Of a stretch of 27,439 bases of DNA, positions 16,853 to 23,585 are shown in pieces. The position numbers and the translations under genes are program-made. The stretch comes from JBDSEG01 sp039920165 (GTDB lineage Bacteria > Pseudomonadota > Gammaproteobacteria > Burkholderiales > Burkholderiaceae_C). The notes below the pieces were generated by a model. The model was not told the origin of the DNA. It saw only the letters and a program-made list of their open reading frames with translations, and made no database searches. Position 1 is the stretch's first letter, and every line of letters starts with the position of its first letter. Where the stretch lies: positions 1 to 27,439 of the forward strand of contig JBDSEG010000371.1 in NCBI GenBank assembly GCA_039920165.1. The letters are read 5' to 3'.

Positions 16853-19222
16853 TCAGTTCTCGTTGCGGCCGCGGCCACGGCCTTCACGCGGGCCGCGGTC
16901 TTCGCGTGGGGCGCGATCTTCCGGTGCGGCTTCGTGACGGTTCGGGCCACGGCCACGCCGGCCTTCCGCGGCCGGTGCGGGCTCGGCCGCGGCAGCCGCC
17001 GGGGGCGCAGCGCGTGGTGCGGCAGGCGCGGCGGGCGCTGGCGGCGCCGCCTGAGGCTGGGCTTGTGCCCTCGCCTGCGCCGCTTGCGCCCGAGCTTGCG
17101 CTGCCTGCGCCTGCCCCTGCTCACGCGCCTGCGCGCGGGCCTGCTCCTGCTGCGCGCGCGCGGCCTGGCGGGCCTGGACCTGGGCCTGCTGCTGGGCCTG
17201 GGCCTGGGCATGCTGTGCCTGTGCTTGCTGCTGCGCCTGCTGCTGTGCCTGCGCTTGCTGCGCTTGTGCTGCCTGCTGGGCCTGCGCGGCCTGCTGCTGA
17301 GCTTGGCGGGCTCGCTGCTGTTCGTCGGCTTGGCGCCGTTGATCGGCTTCAGCGCGCGCGGGCGGCGCTGGTGGCGCGGGCTGGGCGACCGCCGGAGGCG
17401 CTTCGCGCTGAACGCGCTGGCGATCGACCGGAGACACCGGCACGCCGGTTTCACGCGCGGCATTGGCGCGGTCAACCGGGGATATCGGCCCGCCGCTTTC
17501 GCGCTGGGCGTTCGCGCGATCGACCGGGGAGAGGGGCGCGCCGGACTCGCGCTGTGCATTGGCACGATCGATGGGCGAGAGCGGCGAGGTCGCTGCTGCG
17601 GGAGCGACCGGAACCACCGCGGCCGGGACCGGCGCGGACTGGGCCGGCCGGTCGGCACGCCGATCGAACTCGCGGCCACGGCCATCGCGCCGCTCTTCGG
17701 CGCGCGCGCTGCCCCTGAAATCGCCCCGCCCTTCGCCACGGTTGAAGCGCTCGCCGCGATCGACCGGCTGCACCGCGGCGACGGCCGGCGCGCCGACCAC
17801 TGGTGGGCGGATCAGGCGCGGGTCTGCGTTGCTGCGCTGCGCGGGCGCAGCCAGCGGCATCGCGACCAGCGCGGCCGCCGCGGCGGCCGGCGCGAGCGCC
17901 TCGACCGCGCGGCCCGATTCACGCCACTGGCGTGCCGCCGGACCGACCGGCTGACGCGAGGTGACGACACTCGCCGGCACCACGGTCACGGCGTGCGGGA
18001 AGCGCCGGTTGTCGTAGTCGCGGCGGTGGTCGCGCGGTCGGTTGATCGCCTCGTTGATCACGGTCACGTTGGTGACATGGGTGACATTGACCTCGCGCAC
18101 ATAGCGCGGTGTATGCCGGTACGACGGCACATACACCTCACGCGGCGACAGCGGGAACCAGCCGACCGCCGGAGCGCGGCTGCCGCCCGAGATCGACAGG
18201 CTCAGTCCGTTGCCGCCGACCCAGGCGACCAGCGCCGGTGCATACACCGGCCGCTGCACGCGCGTGCCCGGCGCCCAGCACCAGACATTGCGCACATTGA
18301 CCCAGCGGCCATAGTGGAAAGGTGCGAAGCCCCACGGCGCATCGTCGACCCAGGTCCATCCCCACGGCTGCACCCAGGCCCAGTGGCCAGTGCTGTAGGG
18401 CGCCCAGTTGGCCGCCACGCCGCGCGGAATCCACAGCGCGCCGTACTCGGGGTTCTGCTCCCAGCGGCCGTAGCGGTCGAGGTCCTCGACCCCGGTCATC
18501 TCCGGCGAGACATAGCGCGCCGAAGCGCTGCGGTCGTCGCGCTGGTCGCGCTCGTAGGCCCAGCTCGCGAAGCTGTCGCGTTCGCGCTCGACCAGGCGGT
18601 ATTCGAGTCGATCGGCGCCGCCGAGCCAGAACTCGGCGCGCTGCCCGGGGCCGAGGGTGAGCGCGCTGCCGTTGCCTTCGAAGATGCCCTGCCCGTTGTC
18701 GACGGTGACGAAGCTGGTCTCGTCGTTGCGGTCGATTCGGTAGCGGCCGGCGCGCGTCGCCCGAAAGCGGCCTTCGTCGGTGAGAAGCTCGAACTCGTCG
18801 GCCGATTCGCGCGTGCGCAGCCGCGCCGCGGCGGTGCCGCTGTGCAGTCGCAGCGAGATCTGCCGGTCGTCCAGGCGCAGGACCTCGACCTCGCTACCGC
18901 CGTCCAGGCGCAACGTGGTCGAGCCGATGGTCACTTCGGCGCGCGAATCGGCGTCGGTCGCGATCCGGTCGCCGGTGGTCAGCGGCCGGTTGCGCTGCGC
19001 GCCGATCCATTCGCCGCTGTCCGGGCTCCACAGCCACACGTGCCCAGTCAGATCGGCCAGCCGGCCGACGCGCGCCGGCGGGTCGATGCGGTTTTCGTTC
19101 TGGGCCCGGGCGTCGATCGGGCGCTGCTGGATCTGCCCCTGCACCGGCGCGCCGAAGGCGATGCCCAGGGCGGCAGCAACCGCCAGTTGGACGGCGAGCT
19201 TGCGGGATGGGAAGGTGCTCAT
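16853..19222 (-). CDS. Secreted FecR-like / DUF6600-type protein with repeat and Q/A-rich tail
   Basis: Predicted exported protein of 789 residues, function unknown. The signal peptide is about 1-29. Residues about 55-200 look like a FecR-type beta-rich domain (LADLTGHVWLWSPDSGEW, LTTGDRIATD, ITDEGRFRATRAGRYR-like). Residues about 247-310 are Trp/Tyr/Gly-rich (YGRWEQNPEYGALWIPRG, GWTWVDDAPWGFAPFHYGRW), matching the DUF6600 pattern. Then come a basic/proline-rich linker, a 16-residue tandem repeat (549-607), a Gln/Ala-rich tract (about 627-724), a Pro/Ala stretch and an Arg/Gly-rich C-terminus. The ATG has GAGGG 7 nt upstream. No sortase, lipobox or TonB partner is visible. It may be envelope-associated; the charged low-complexity tail could bind nucleic acid or polysaccharide, but that is speculative. 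Confidence 0.87.
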   Translation of the reverse strand: MSTFPSRKLAVQLAVAAALGIAFGAPVQGQIQQRPIDARAQNENRIDPPARVGRLADLTGHVWLWSPDSGEWIGAQRNRPLTTGDRIATDADSRAEVTIGSTTLRLDGGSEVEVLRLDDRQISLRLHSGTAAARLRTRESADEFELLTDEGRFRATRAGRYRIDRNDETSFVTVDNGQGIFEGNGSALTLGPGQRAEFWLGGADRLEYRLVERERDSFASWAYERDQRDDRSASARYVSPEMTGVEDLDRYGRWEQNPEYGALWIPRGVAANWAPYSTGHWAWVQPWGWTWVDDAPWGFAPFHYGRWVNVRNVWCWAPGTRVQRPVYAPALVAWVGGNGLSLSISGGSRAPAVGWFPLSPREVYVPSYRHTPRYVREVNVTHVTNVTVINEAINRPRDHRRDYDNRRFPHAVTVVPASVVTSRQPVGPAARQWRESGRAVEALAPAAAAAALVAMPLAAPAQRSNADPRLIRPPVVGAPAVAAVQPVDRGERFNRGEGRGDFRGSARAEERRDGRGREFDRRADRPAQSAPVPAAVVPVAPAAATSPLSPIDRANAQRESGAPLSPVDRANAQRESGGPISPVDRANAARETGVPVSPVDRQRVQREAPPAVAQPAPPAPPARAEADQRRQADEQQRARQAQQQAAQAQQAAQAQQAQAQQQAQQQAQAQHAQAQAQQQAQVQARQAARAQQEQARAQAREQGQAQAAQARAQAAQARAQAQPQAAPPAPAAPAAPRAAPPAAAAAEPAPAAEGRRGRGPNRHEAAPEDRAPREDRGPREGRGRGRNEN
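17051..17344 (-). repeat. Gln/Ala-rich low-complexity coding tract
   Basis: This encodes about residues 627-724, composed almost entirely of Gln, Ala and Arg. On the plus strand it reads as imperfect CTG/GCC-type triplets, a likely site of length variation between strains. It probably forms a long alpha-helical or disordered extension. Confidence 0.85.
17402..17578 (-). repeat. 48-bp coding tandem repeat (SPVDRANAQRESGxP units)
   Basis: Three full 16-residue units and one partial unit occur head to tail at protein residues 549-564, 565-580, 581-596 and 597-607. Each begins S-P-(I/V)-D-R and carries R-E-(S/T)-G-x-P. Codons differ between units, so the repeat is conserved at protein level rather than being a very recent DNA duplication. 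Confidence 0.9.
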
Positions 19223-19332
19223 GGTCGGGCCCTCATGGTTCGTTGTGGGTTCAACGCCGATGGGACACCGGATGCCGACCCGAGGTCCGTAGGAGGCGAC
19301 GCGCTTTACAACCCTGAAACATCCACGCCCGG
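19223..19332 (-). promoter_or_regulatory. Intergenic region between def and the DUF6600-type gene
   Basis: This 110-nt gap lies upstream of the DUF6600-type gene. It holds the GAGGG ribosome site next to the start and an AT-richer patch around 19300-19320, the only such patch here and a reasonable place for a promoter. I could not identify a convincing -35/-10 pair, and no terminator for def is visible, so read-through is possible. Confidence 0.35.
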
Positions 19333-19869
19333 CTAATCGTCCCCTGCATCCCCCAGATCGGGGAACAGAACGCTCGTAAATCCGAAGCGGCTGAAATCGC
19401 GCACCCGCATCGGGTAAAGCTTACCGATGAGGTGATCGCACTCGTGCTGAACGACGCGCGCATGAAAGCCTTCGGCGTCACGCTCGATCGGCCGGCCCTG
19501 AATGTCGAAGCCGCGGTAGCGGATTCGCGCAAAGCGCGGAACGACTCCGCGCAGTCCCGGCACCGAGAGACAGCCTTCCCAGCCCTCTTCCACGGCGGCG
19601 TCGAGGGGCTCGAGGGTCGGGTTGAGCAGCACGGTTTCAGGCACCGGCGGCGCATCCGGATAGCGCTCGGTGCGCGTGAGGCCGAAGATCACAAGCTGCA
19701 AGCCAACCCCGATCTGTGGTGCCGCCAGGCCGGCGCCATTCGCCGCGTGCATGGTGTCGAACATATCGGCCACCAGCGCGTGCAACTCCGGCGTATCGAA
19801 GGCCTCGATCCCGGCTGCCACGCGCAGCAGGCGCGGGTCGCCCATCTTCAAAATCTCGCGCACCGTCAT
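19333..19869 (-). CDS. def: Peptide deformylase
   Basis: Metalloenzyme of 178 residues that removes the formyl group from nascent N-terminal Met. All three motifs are present: GAGLAAPQ (45-52), EGCLS with metal ligand C100, and HECDH (142-146) with ligands H142 and H146 and base E143. HECDH has Cys at the variable third position. The ATG at 19867-19869 overlaps the stop of the VOC gene (ATGA), so it is translated with that gene rather than with fmt. In many bacteria the main def lies beside fmt; this copy may therefore be a second deformylase, which the rest of the genome would show. The C-terminus RDFSRFGFTSVLFPD is extended relative to E. coli. Confidence 0.96.
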   Translation of the reverse strand: MTVREILKMGDPRLLRVAAGIEAFDTPELHALVADMFDTMHAANGAGLAAPQIGVGLQLVIFGLTRTERYPDAPPVPETVLLNPTLEPLDAAVEEGWEGCLSVPGLRGVVPRFARIRYRGFDIQGRPIERDAEGFHARVVQHECDHLIGKLYPMRVRDFSRFGFTSVLFPDLGDAGDD

Positions 19870-20348
19870 GCCGACTCCTTGCGTGCCGAGAGAGCGCGCA
19901 CGACCTCGGGCGGCGCCTGCACGAGTTCGATCAGCACGCCTTCGCCGCCGAGCGGAAATTCGTCGTTGCCGCGCGGATGGACGAAGCAAATATCGTGGCC
20001 CGCCGCGCCCGTGCGGATGCCGCCCGGCGCGAAGCGCAGGCCCTGCGCCGACAGCCACTGCACGGCCGCGGGCAGATCGTCAATCCACAGGCCGACGTGG
20101 TTGAGCGGCGTCGCGTGCACCGCCGGTTTGCGGTCGATCGCGATCGGCTGCATCAGGTCGACCTCGACCGCCGCCGCTCCGTGGCCGAGGCTGCAGATAT
20201 CTTCGTCGACGTTCTCGCGTTCGGAGCGAAATGTACCGGTCACCGGCAACCCGAGCAGGTCGACCCACAGGCTCCTGAGGCGTCGCTTATCGCGACCGCC
20301 GATGGCGATCTGCTGAAGGCCGAGTACACGAAAGGGTTTGTCATTCAT
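19866..20348 (-). CDS. VOC-fold (glyoxalase superfamily) protein, methylmalonyl-CoA epimerase-like
   Basis: Protein of 160 residues with two beta-alpha-beta-beta-beta modules, as in the vicinal-oxygen-chelate superfamily. The second half, LNHVGLWIDDLPAAVQWL then GHDICFVHPRG and GVLIELVQAP, follows the methylmalonyl-CoA epimerase pattern, with H84 and E141 as likely metal ligands. In the first half the expected His of the HIGIAV-type strand is replaced: the aligned segment LQQIAIGG has Gln at 13. Gln can serve as a ligand in the superfamily, but the change makes the epimerase call uncertain. Nearby pccA, pccB and meaB support a role in propionyl-CoA use. The ATG at 20346-20348 has AGGA 9 nt upstream and is 11 nt after the preceding stop; its own stop overlaps def. 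Confidence 0.82.
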   Translation of the reverse strand: MNDKPFRVLGLQQIAIGGRDKRRLRSLWVDLLGLPVTGTFRSERENVDEDICSLGHGAAAVEVDLMQPIAIDRKPAVHATPLNHVGLWIDDLPAAVQWLSAQGLRFAPGGIRTGAAGHDICFVHPRGNDEFPLGGEGVLIELVQAPPEVVRALSARKESA

Positions 20349-20359
20349 CCGGCTCGGTC

Positions 20360-21532
20360 CTAGTCGATGGGTTGCGGGAACGGCGCCGAAATCGCGGTCG
20401 ACCGCGTGATATCCCAGCCAGCCCGAAACCCGTGGCCGGCTCCGGCAGCGCGCAGGCGTGCCAGAAGATCGTCGACCACCGGCAGGGTCTGCCAGGCCGC
20501 ATCCATCGGATTGCCGCGGCCCAAGGCTTCGACTGCGCCGCGCAGTGGATAGGTCAGGAAAGCATAGCGCTTGCGGAGTTCAGGGTCATCGAGGAGTTCC
20601 AAAAAGCGCAGATGAATATGCAGCGCCAGGAGGTTCTTCGTATGATGGCTGCCAATGCTGGTACCGCCAACGTGAAACACCGGCTGCCCTTCTGGCTGCG
20701 GCTCGAAGCGCACCTTCAAACCATCGACCAACGCCACGGCCAACAGCACATGCAGCGTGTCGTGGAAAGTCTGATAGTCTTTGAAATGATCGTCTCGACC
20801 CAGTCCGATCCGACGGAGTGCCGCAGCAGCCGCAGCCGGCGGCTGGCGGTACGAACGCGCGTCGATACCGTGAGCGTGCATCAGGCGGCGCAGCGGCTCT
20901 GCCTGGAAAGCGAGCACGTGCGTTAGGGGATAGGCGATGCCTGCGCGCTGGCTCGATTGAGCGAAGACCGCGACCATGCACTCGTCGGCAGCGGGTTGGA
21001 GTCGTCCTGGCAGCGTCGCGTCGAAAATATAGGCGTCATGGTCGACGATGCCGAAGTCGCCGCGGTGGTGATCAATCATCAAACTGATTGCGTCACCGTG
21101 CGGAAGGCTGGAAAGCGGCAAGGTTCGCAATGTGAACATCGGCAGCTCCGGCAACCGCCGCCGCAACATCGCCCGTTCCCACCGCCGGGCACCATTCGCG
21201 ACCAGCACCAAGGGTGCCCGGCCATGCAAAAGAGCGAGGCAGGGCAACAGGAAGTGCAGCGTGTGCGGCATCACGATGACGTACAGAGGCATACCGGCGG
21301 CGGGCCGCAGCGCCTGCTGAAAGGCGGCAAAGCGCGCTGCGTTGAACCACGGCTTGAGTAGCCGCGCGTTAAGCGGCCCGGCTAACGCGCGCCAGGCCCG
21401 CAACGCCATCGCCAAGGGCAACCACACAAGTGCCGCGCGCAGACCGAGCCCGCGTTCACGCATCGGCCGCAGCGCCGCACGGACATTGCCCAGGTTGACA
21501 CGGAGTCGACTGGTCAGGCCCATCAGCGGCAC
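20360..21532 (-). CDS. Unrecognised conserved-looking protein, 390 residues
   Basis: I do not recognise this protein. It starts at a GTG (21530-21532); an ATG three codons in (21521-21523) is an alternative, and neither has a clear ribosome site. The N-terminus (about 1-75) is basic, with a hydrophobic helix LRAALVWLPLAMALRAW. A Rossmann-like stretch PLYVIVMPHTLHFLLPCLALL precedes VLVANGARRWE. Then come DHHRGDFGIVDHDAYIFD, with a D164-H-D166 triplet that could be a glycosyltransferase-A type DxD metal site, and a His-rich GGTSIGSHHTKNLLALHIHLRFLELL segment. No signal peptide is obvious. It is 52 nt downstream of pccA and 11 nt upstream of the VOC gene, so probably in the same transcript. Base composition is visibly less GC-rich than its neighbours in the middle (around 20580-21300). 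The glycosyltransferase idea is weak inference. Confidence 0.8.
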   Translation of the reverse strand: MPLMGLTSRLRVNLGNVRAALRPMRERGLGLRAALVWLPLAMALRAWRALAGPLNARLLKPWFNAARFAAFQQALRPAAGMPLYVIVMPHTLHFLLPCLALLHGRAPLVLVANGARRWERAMLRRRLPELPMFTLRTLPLSSLPHGDAISLMIDHHRGDFGIVDHDAYIFDATLPGRLQPAADECMVAVFAQSSQRAGIAYPLTHVLAFQAEPLRRLMHAHGIDARSYRQPPAAAAAALRRIGLGRDDHFKDYQTFHDTLHVLLAVALVDGLKVRFEPQPEGQPVFHVGGTSIGSHHTKNLLALHIHLRFLELLDDPELRKRYAFLTYPLRGAVEALGRGNPMDAAWQTLPVVDDLLARLRAAGAGHGFRAGWDITRSTAISAPFPQPID

Positions 21533-21584
21533 TGCAAGTCACCGCGCCCGAGCCAGTCCCGGAGAGATGATTTTGTCGGCGCCA

Positions 21585-23585
21585 TCAGCTGAAGCTAAGG
21601 ATCGGCTGGTCGACCGACAGGCTCTCGCCCTTGACGACCATCACGTCCATGACCACCGCGTCGCGCGAGGCGACCAAGATGTTCTCCATTTTCATCGCCT
21701 CGATCACGGCCAGCCGCTCGCCCGCGCGTACCGCCTGGCCGGGCACGACCGACACCTCGGCCAGCAGGCCGGGCATCGGCGAAAGCAGAAAGCGCGACAT
21801 ATCGGGCGGCGCCTTGAATGGCATCAGCGCCTGCAGCTCGGCGGCGCGCGGCGACAGCACGCGCAGGTCGATCGACGCGCCCTGGTGGCTCACGCGGTAG
21901 GCCAGCATCAGCCGCTCGACCTGGGCCTGGAACGGTTTGCCGTCGACCTCGCCCCGTACCCGCGGGTCGCGCAGCGGGCTGTCGAAGCGCAAGCGATAGG
22001 TCTGGCCGGCGATCCCCACCTCGAACAGATCACCGGCCACCGCGACCCGCGCCGGGGTGGCGCGGCGAACGCCCTGGTCCGAAGTCTGGACCAGGACGAA
22101 TTTCTCACCGACCTTCACCCCATGTCCGGGCAACTGGCCGGTGATGCCGGCCGAGCGTTCGAGCACGCGGCGGTCGGTTGCCAGCGCCAGTGCGAGCAGG
22201 AAGTGCGGATCGGCATGCGTCACCGCGTCGCGCGTGAAGCCTTCCGGAAACTGTTGGGCGATGAAGCCGGTATCGAAATCGCCGGCGGTGAATTTCGGGT
22301 GTGCGAGCAAGGCGGCCTGGAAAGCGATGTTGCTCGCGACGCCGCGGATCACGAAACCGTCGAGCGCGTCGCGCATCCGGGCGATCGCATCGGCACGGTC
22401 AGCGCCGTGCACGATCAGCTTGGCGATCATCGAGTCGTAGTGGATGGGTATCGTGCCGCCTTCGACGACCCCGGTGTCGACCCGCGCGCCGTCGGCCGGC
22501 GGCCGGAAGGCCACCAGCCGTCCGGTGCTCGGCAGAAAGCCGCGCAGCGGATCCTCGGCATTGATGCGGCACTCGATCGCCCAGCCGTCGCGCCGCACAT
22601 CTTGCTGCGTGAAGGCGAGCGGCTCGCCCGCGGCAACGCGGATCATCTGCTCGACCAGATCGAGCCCGGTGATCGCCTCGGTGACCGGGTGCTCGACCTG
22701 CAGCCGTGTATTCATCTCGAGAAAATAGAAGCTGCGGTCGCGCCCCACGACGAATTCGACCGTGCCGGCCGACTGGTAGTCGACCGCGCGCGCCAGCGCC
22801 ACCGCCTGCTCGCCCATCGCCTTGCGCGTCGCCTCGTCCAGGAACGGGCTTGGCGCTTCTTCGATCACCTTCTGATGCCGGCGCTGGATCGAGCATTCAC
22901 GTTCATTCAGATAGACACAGTGGCCGTGCGCATCGCCGAGCACCTGGATCTCGATGTGGCGTGGCTGCTCGACGAATTTCTCGACGAAGACGCGGTCGTC
23001 GCCGAAACTCGCGCGCGCCTCGTTGCGGCACGCCGTATAGCCCTCGAAGGCCTGCGTATCGTCGTGCGCGACGCGCAAGCCCTTGCCGCCGCCGCCCGCG
23101 CTCGCCTTGATCATCACTGGGTAGCCGATATCGCGCGCGATCGCCACCGCGTGCTCGGCCGTATCGATCGCGGCGTTGTGGCCGGGGATCGTATTGACCT
23201 TCGCCTTCGCGGCCAGCTTCTTCGATTCGATCTTGTCGCCCATCGCGGCGATGGACGCGTGCTTGGGGCCGATGAAGACGATTCCCTCTTCCTCGACCCG
23301 CTTCGCGAAGCCGGCGTTCTCGGACAGGAAGCCGTAGCCCGGATGAACTGCCTGCGCGCCGGTCTGCTTGCAGGCCGCGATGATCCTGTCGATCGACAGG
23401 TACGACTCGCGACTCGGCGCCGCGCCGATATGCACCGCCTCGTCGGCCAGCGCGACATGCAGCGCCTCGCGGTCGGCATCGGAATAGACCGCGACCGTCG
23501 CGATGCCCATCGTCTTCGCCGTCTTGATGATCCGGCAGGCGATCTCGCCGCGGTTGGCGATCAGGATCTTGGTGAACACGCTCAC
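21585..23585 (-). CDS. pccA: Propionyl-/acyl-CoA carboxylase alpha subunit (biotin carboxylase + biotin carrier)
   Basis: Biotin-dependent carboxylase alpha chain of 666 residues. The biotin carboxylase half starts KILIANRGEIACRII and contains HPGYGFLSEN (81-90), the glycine-rich ATP-grasp loop KASAGGGGKG (160-169) and EMNTRLQVEHPVTE. A linker/BT domain follows, then a C-terminal biotinyl domain with EAMKMEN, giving biotinyl-Lys632. The reaction is ATP-dependent carboxylation of biotin, passed to the beta subunit. The start is a GTG (23583-23585) that overlaps the hydrolase stop as GTGA, with AAGG 7 nt upstream, so translation is coupled to the hydrolase. PccB lies two genes upstream. Alternatives are the acetyl-CoA or methylcrotonyl-CoA alpha subunit; the meaB context favours propionyl-CoA. 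Confidence 0.94.
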   Translation of the reverse strand: MSVFTKILIANRGEIACRIIKTAKTMGIATVAVYSDADREALHVALADEAVHIGAAPSRESYLSIDRIIAACKQTGAQAVHPGYGFLSENAGFAKRVEEEGIVFIGPKHASIAAMGDKIESKKLAAKAKVNTIPGHNAAIDTAEHAVAIARDIGYPVMIKASAGGGGKGLRVAHDDTQAFEGYTACRNEARASFGDDRVFVEKFVEQPRHIEIQVLGDAHGHCVYLNERECSIQRRHQKVIEEAPSPFLDEATRKAMGEQAVALARAVDYQSAGTVEFVVGRDRSFYFLEMNTRLQVEHPVTEAITGLDLVEQMIRVAAGEPLAFTQQDVRRDGWAIECRINAEDPLRGFLPSTGRLVAFRPPADGARVDTGVVEGGTIPIHYDSMIAKLIVHGADRADAIARMRDALDGFVIRGVASNIAFQAALLAHPKFTAGDFDTGFIAQQFPEGFTRDAVTHADPHFLLALALATDRRVLERSAGITGQLPGHGVKVGEKFVLVQTSDQGVRRATPARVAVAGDLFEVGIAGQTYRLRFDSPLRDPRVRGEVDGKPFQAQVERLMLAYRVSHQGASIDLRVLSPRAAELQALMPFKAPPDMSRFLLSPMPGLLAEVSVVPGQAVRAGERLAVIEAMKMENILVASRDAVVMDVMVVKGESLSVDQPILSFS

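Noticed and set aside
17051..17344. CRISPR-like or microsatellite repeat array
   Set aside because: The repetition is imperfect triplet-scale coding low complexity inside one open frame, with no spacer structure and no cas genes.
16934..19336. An 800-codon plus-strand open frame opposite the DUF6600-type gene
   Set aside because: Its Leu/Arg/Gly-rich sequence is the mirror of the Gln/Ala-rich tract. The minus-strand frame has a signal peptide, a ribosome site and known domain patterns.
20360..21532. Possible frameshift or pseudogene because no family was recognised
   Set aside because: The frame is open for 390 codons with normal flanking gaps and no internal stop, so nothing indicates decay.
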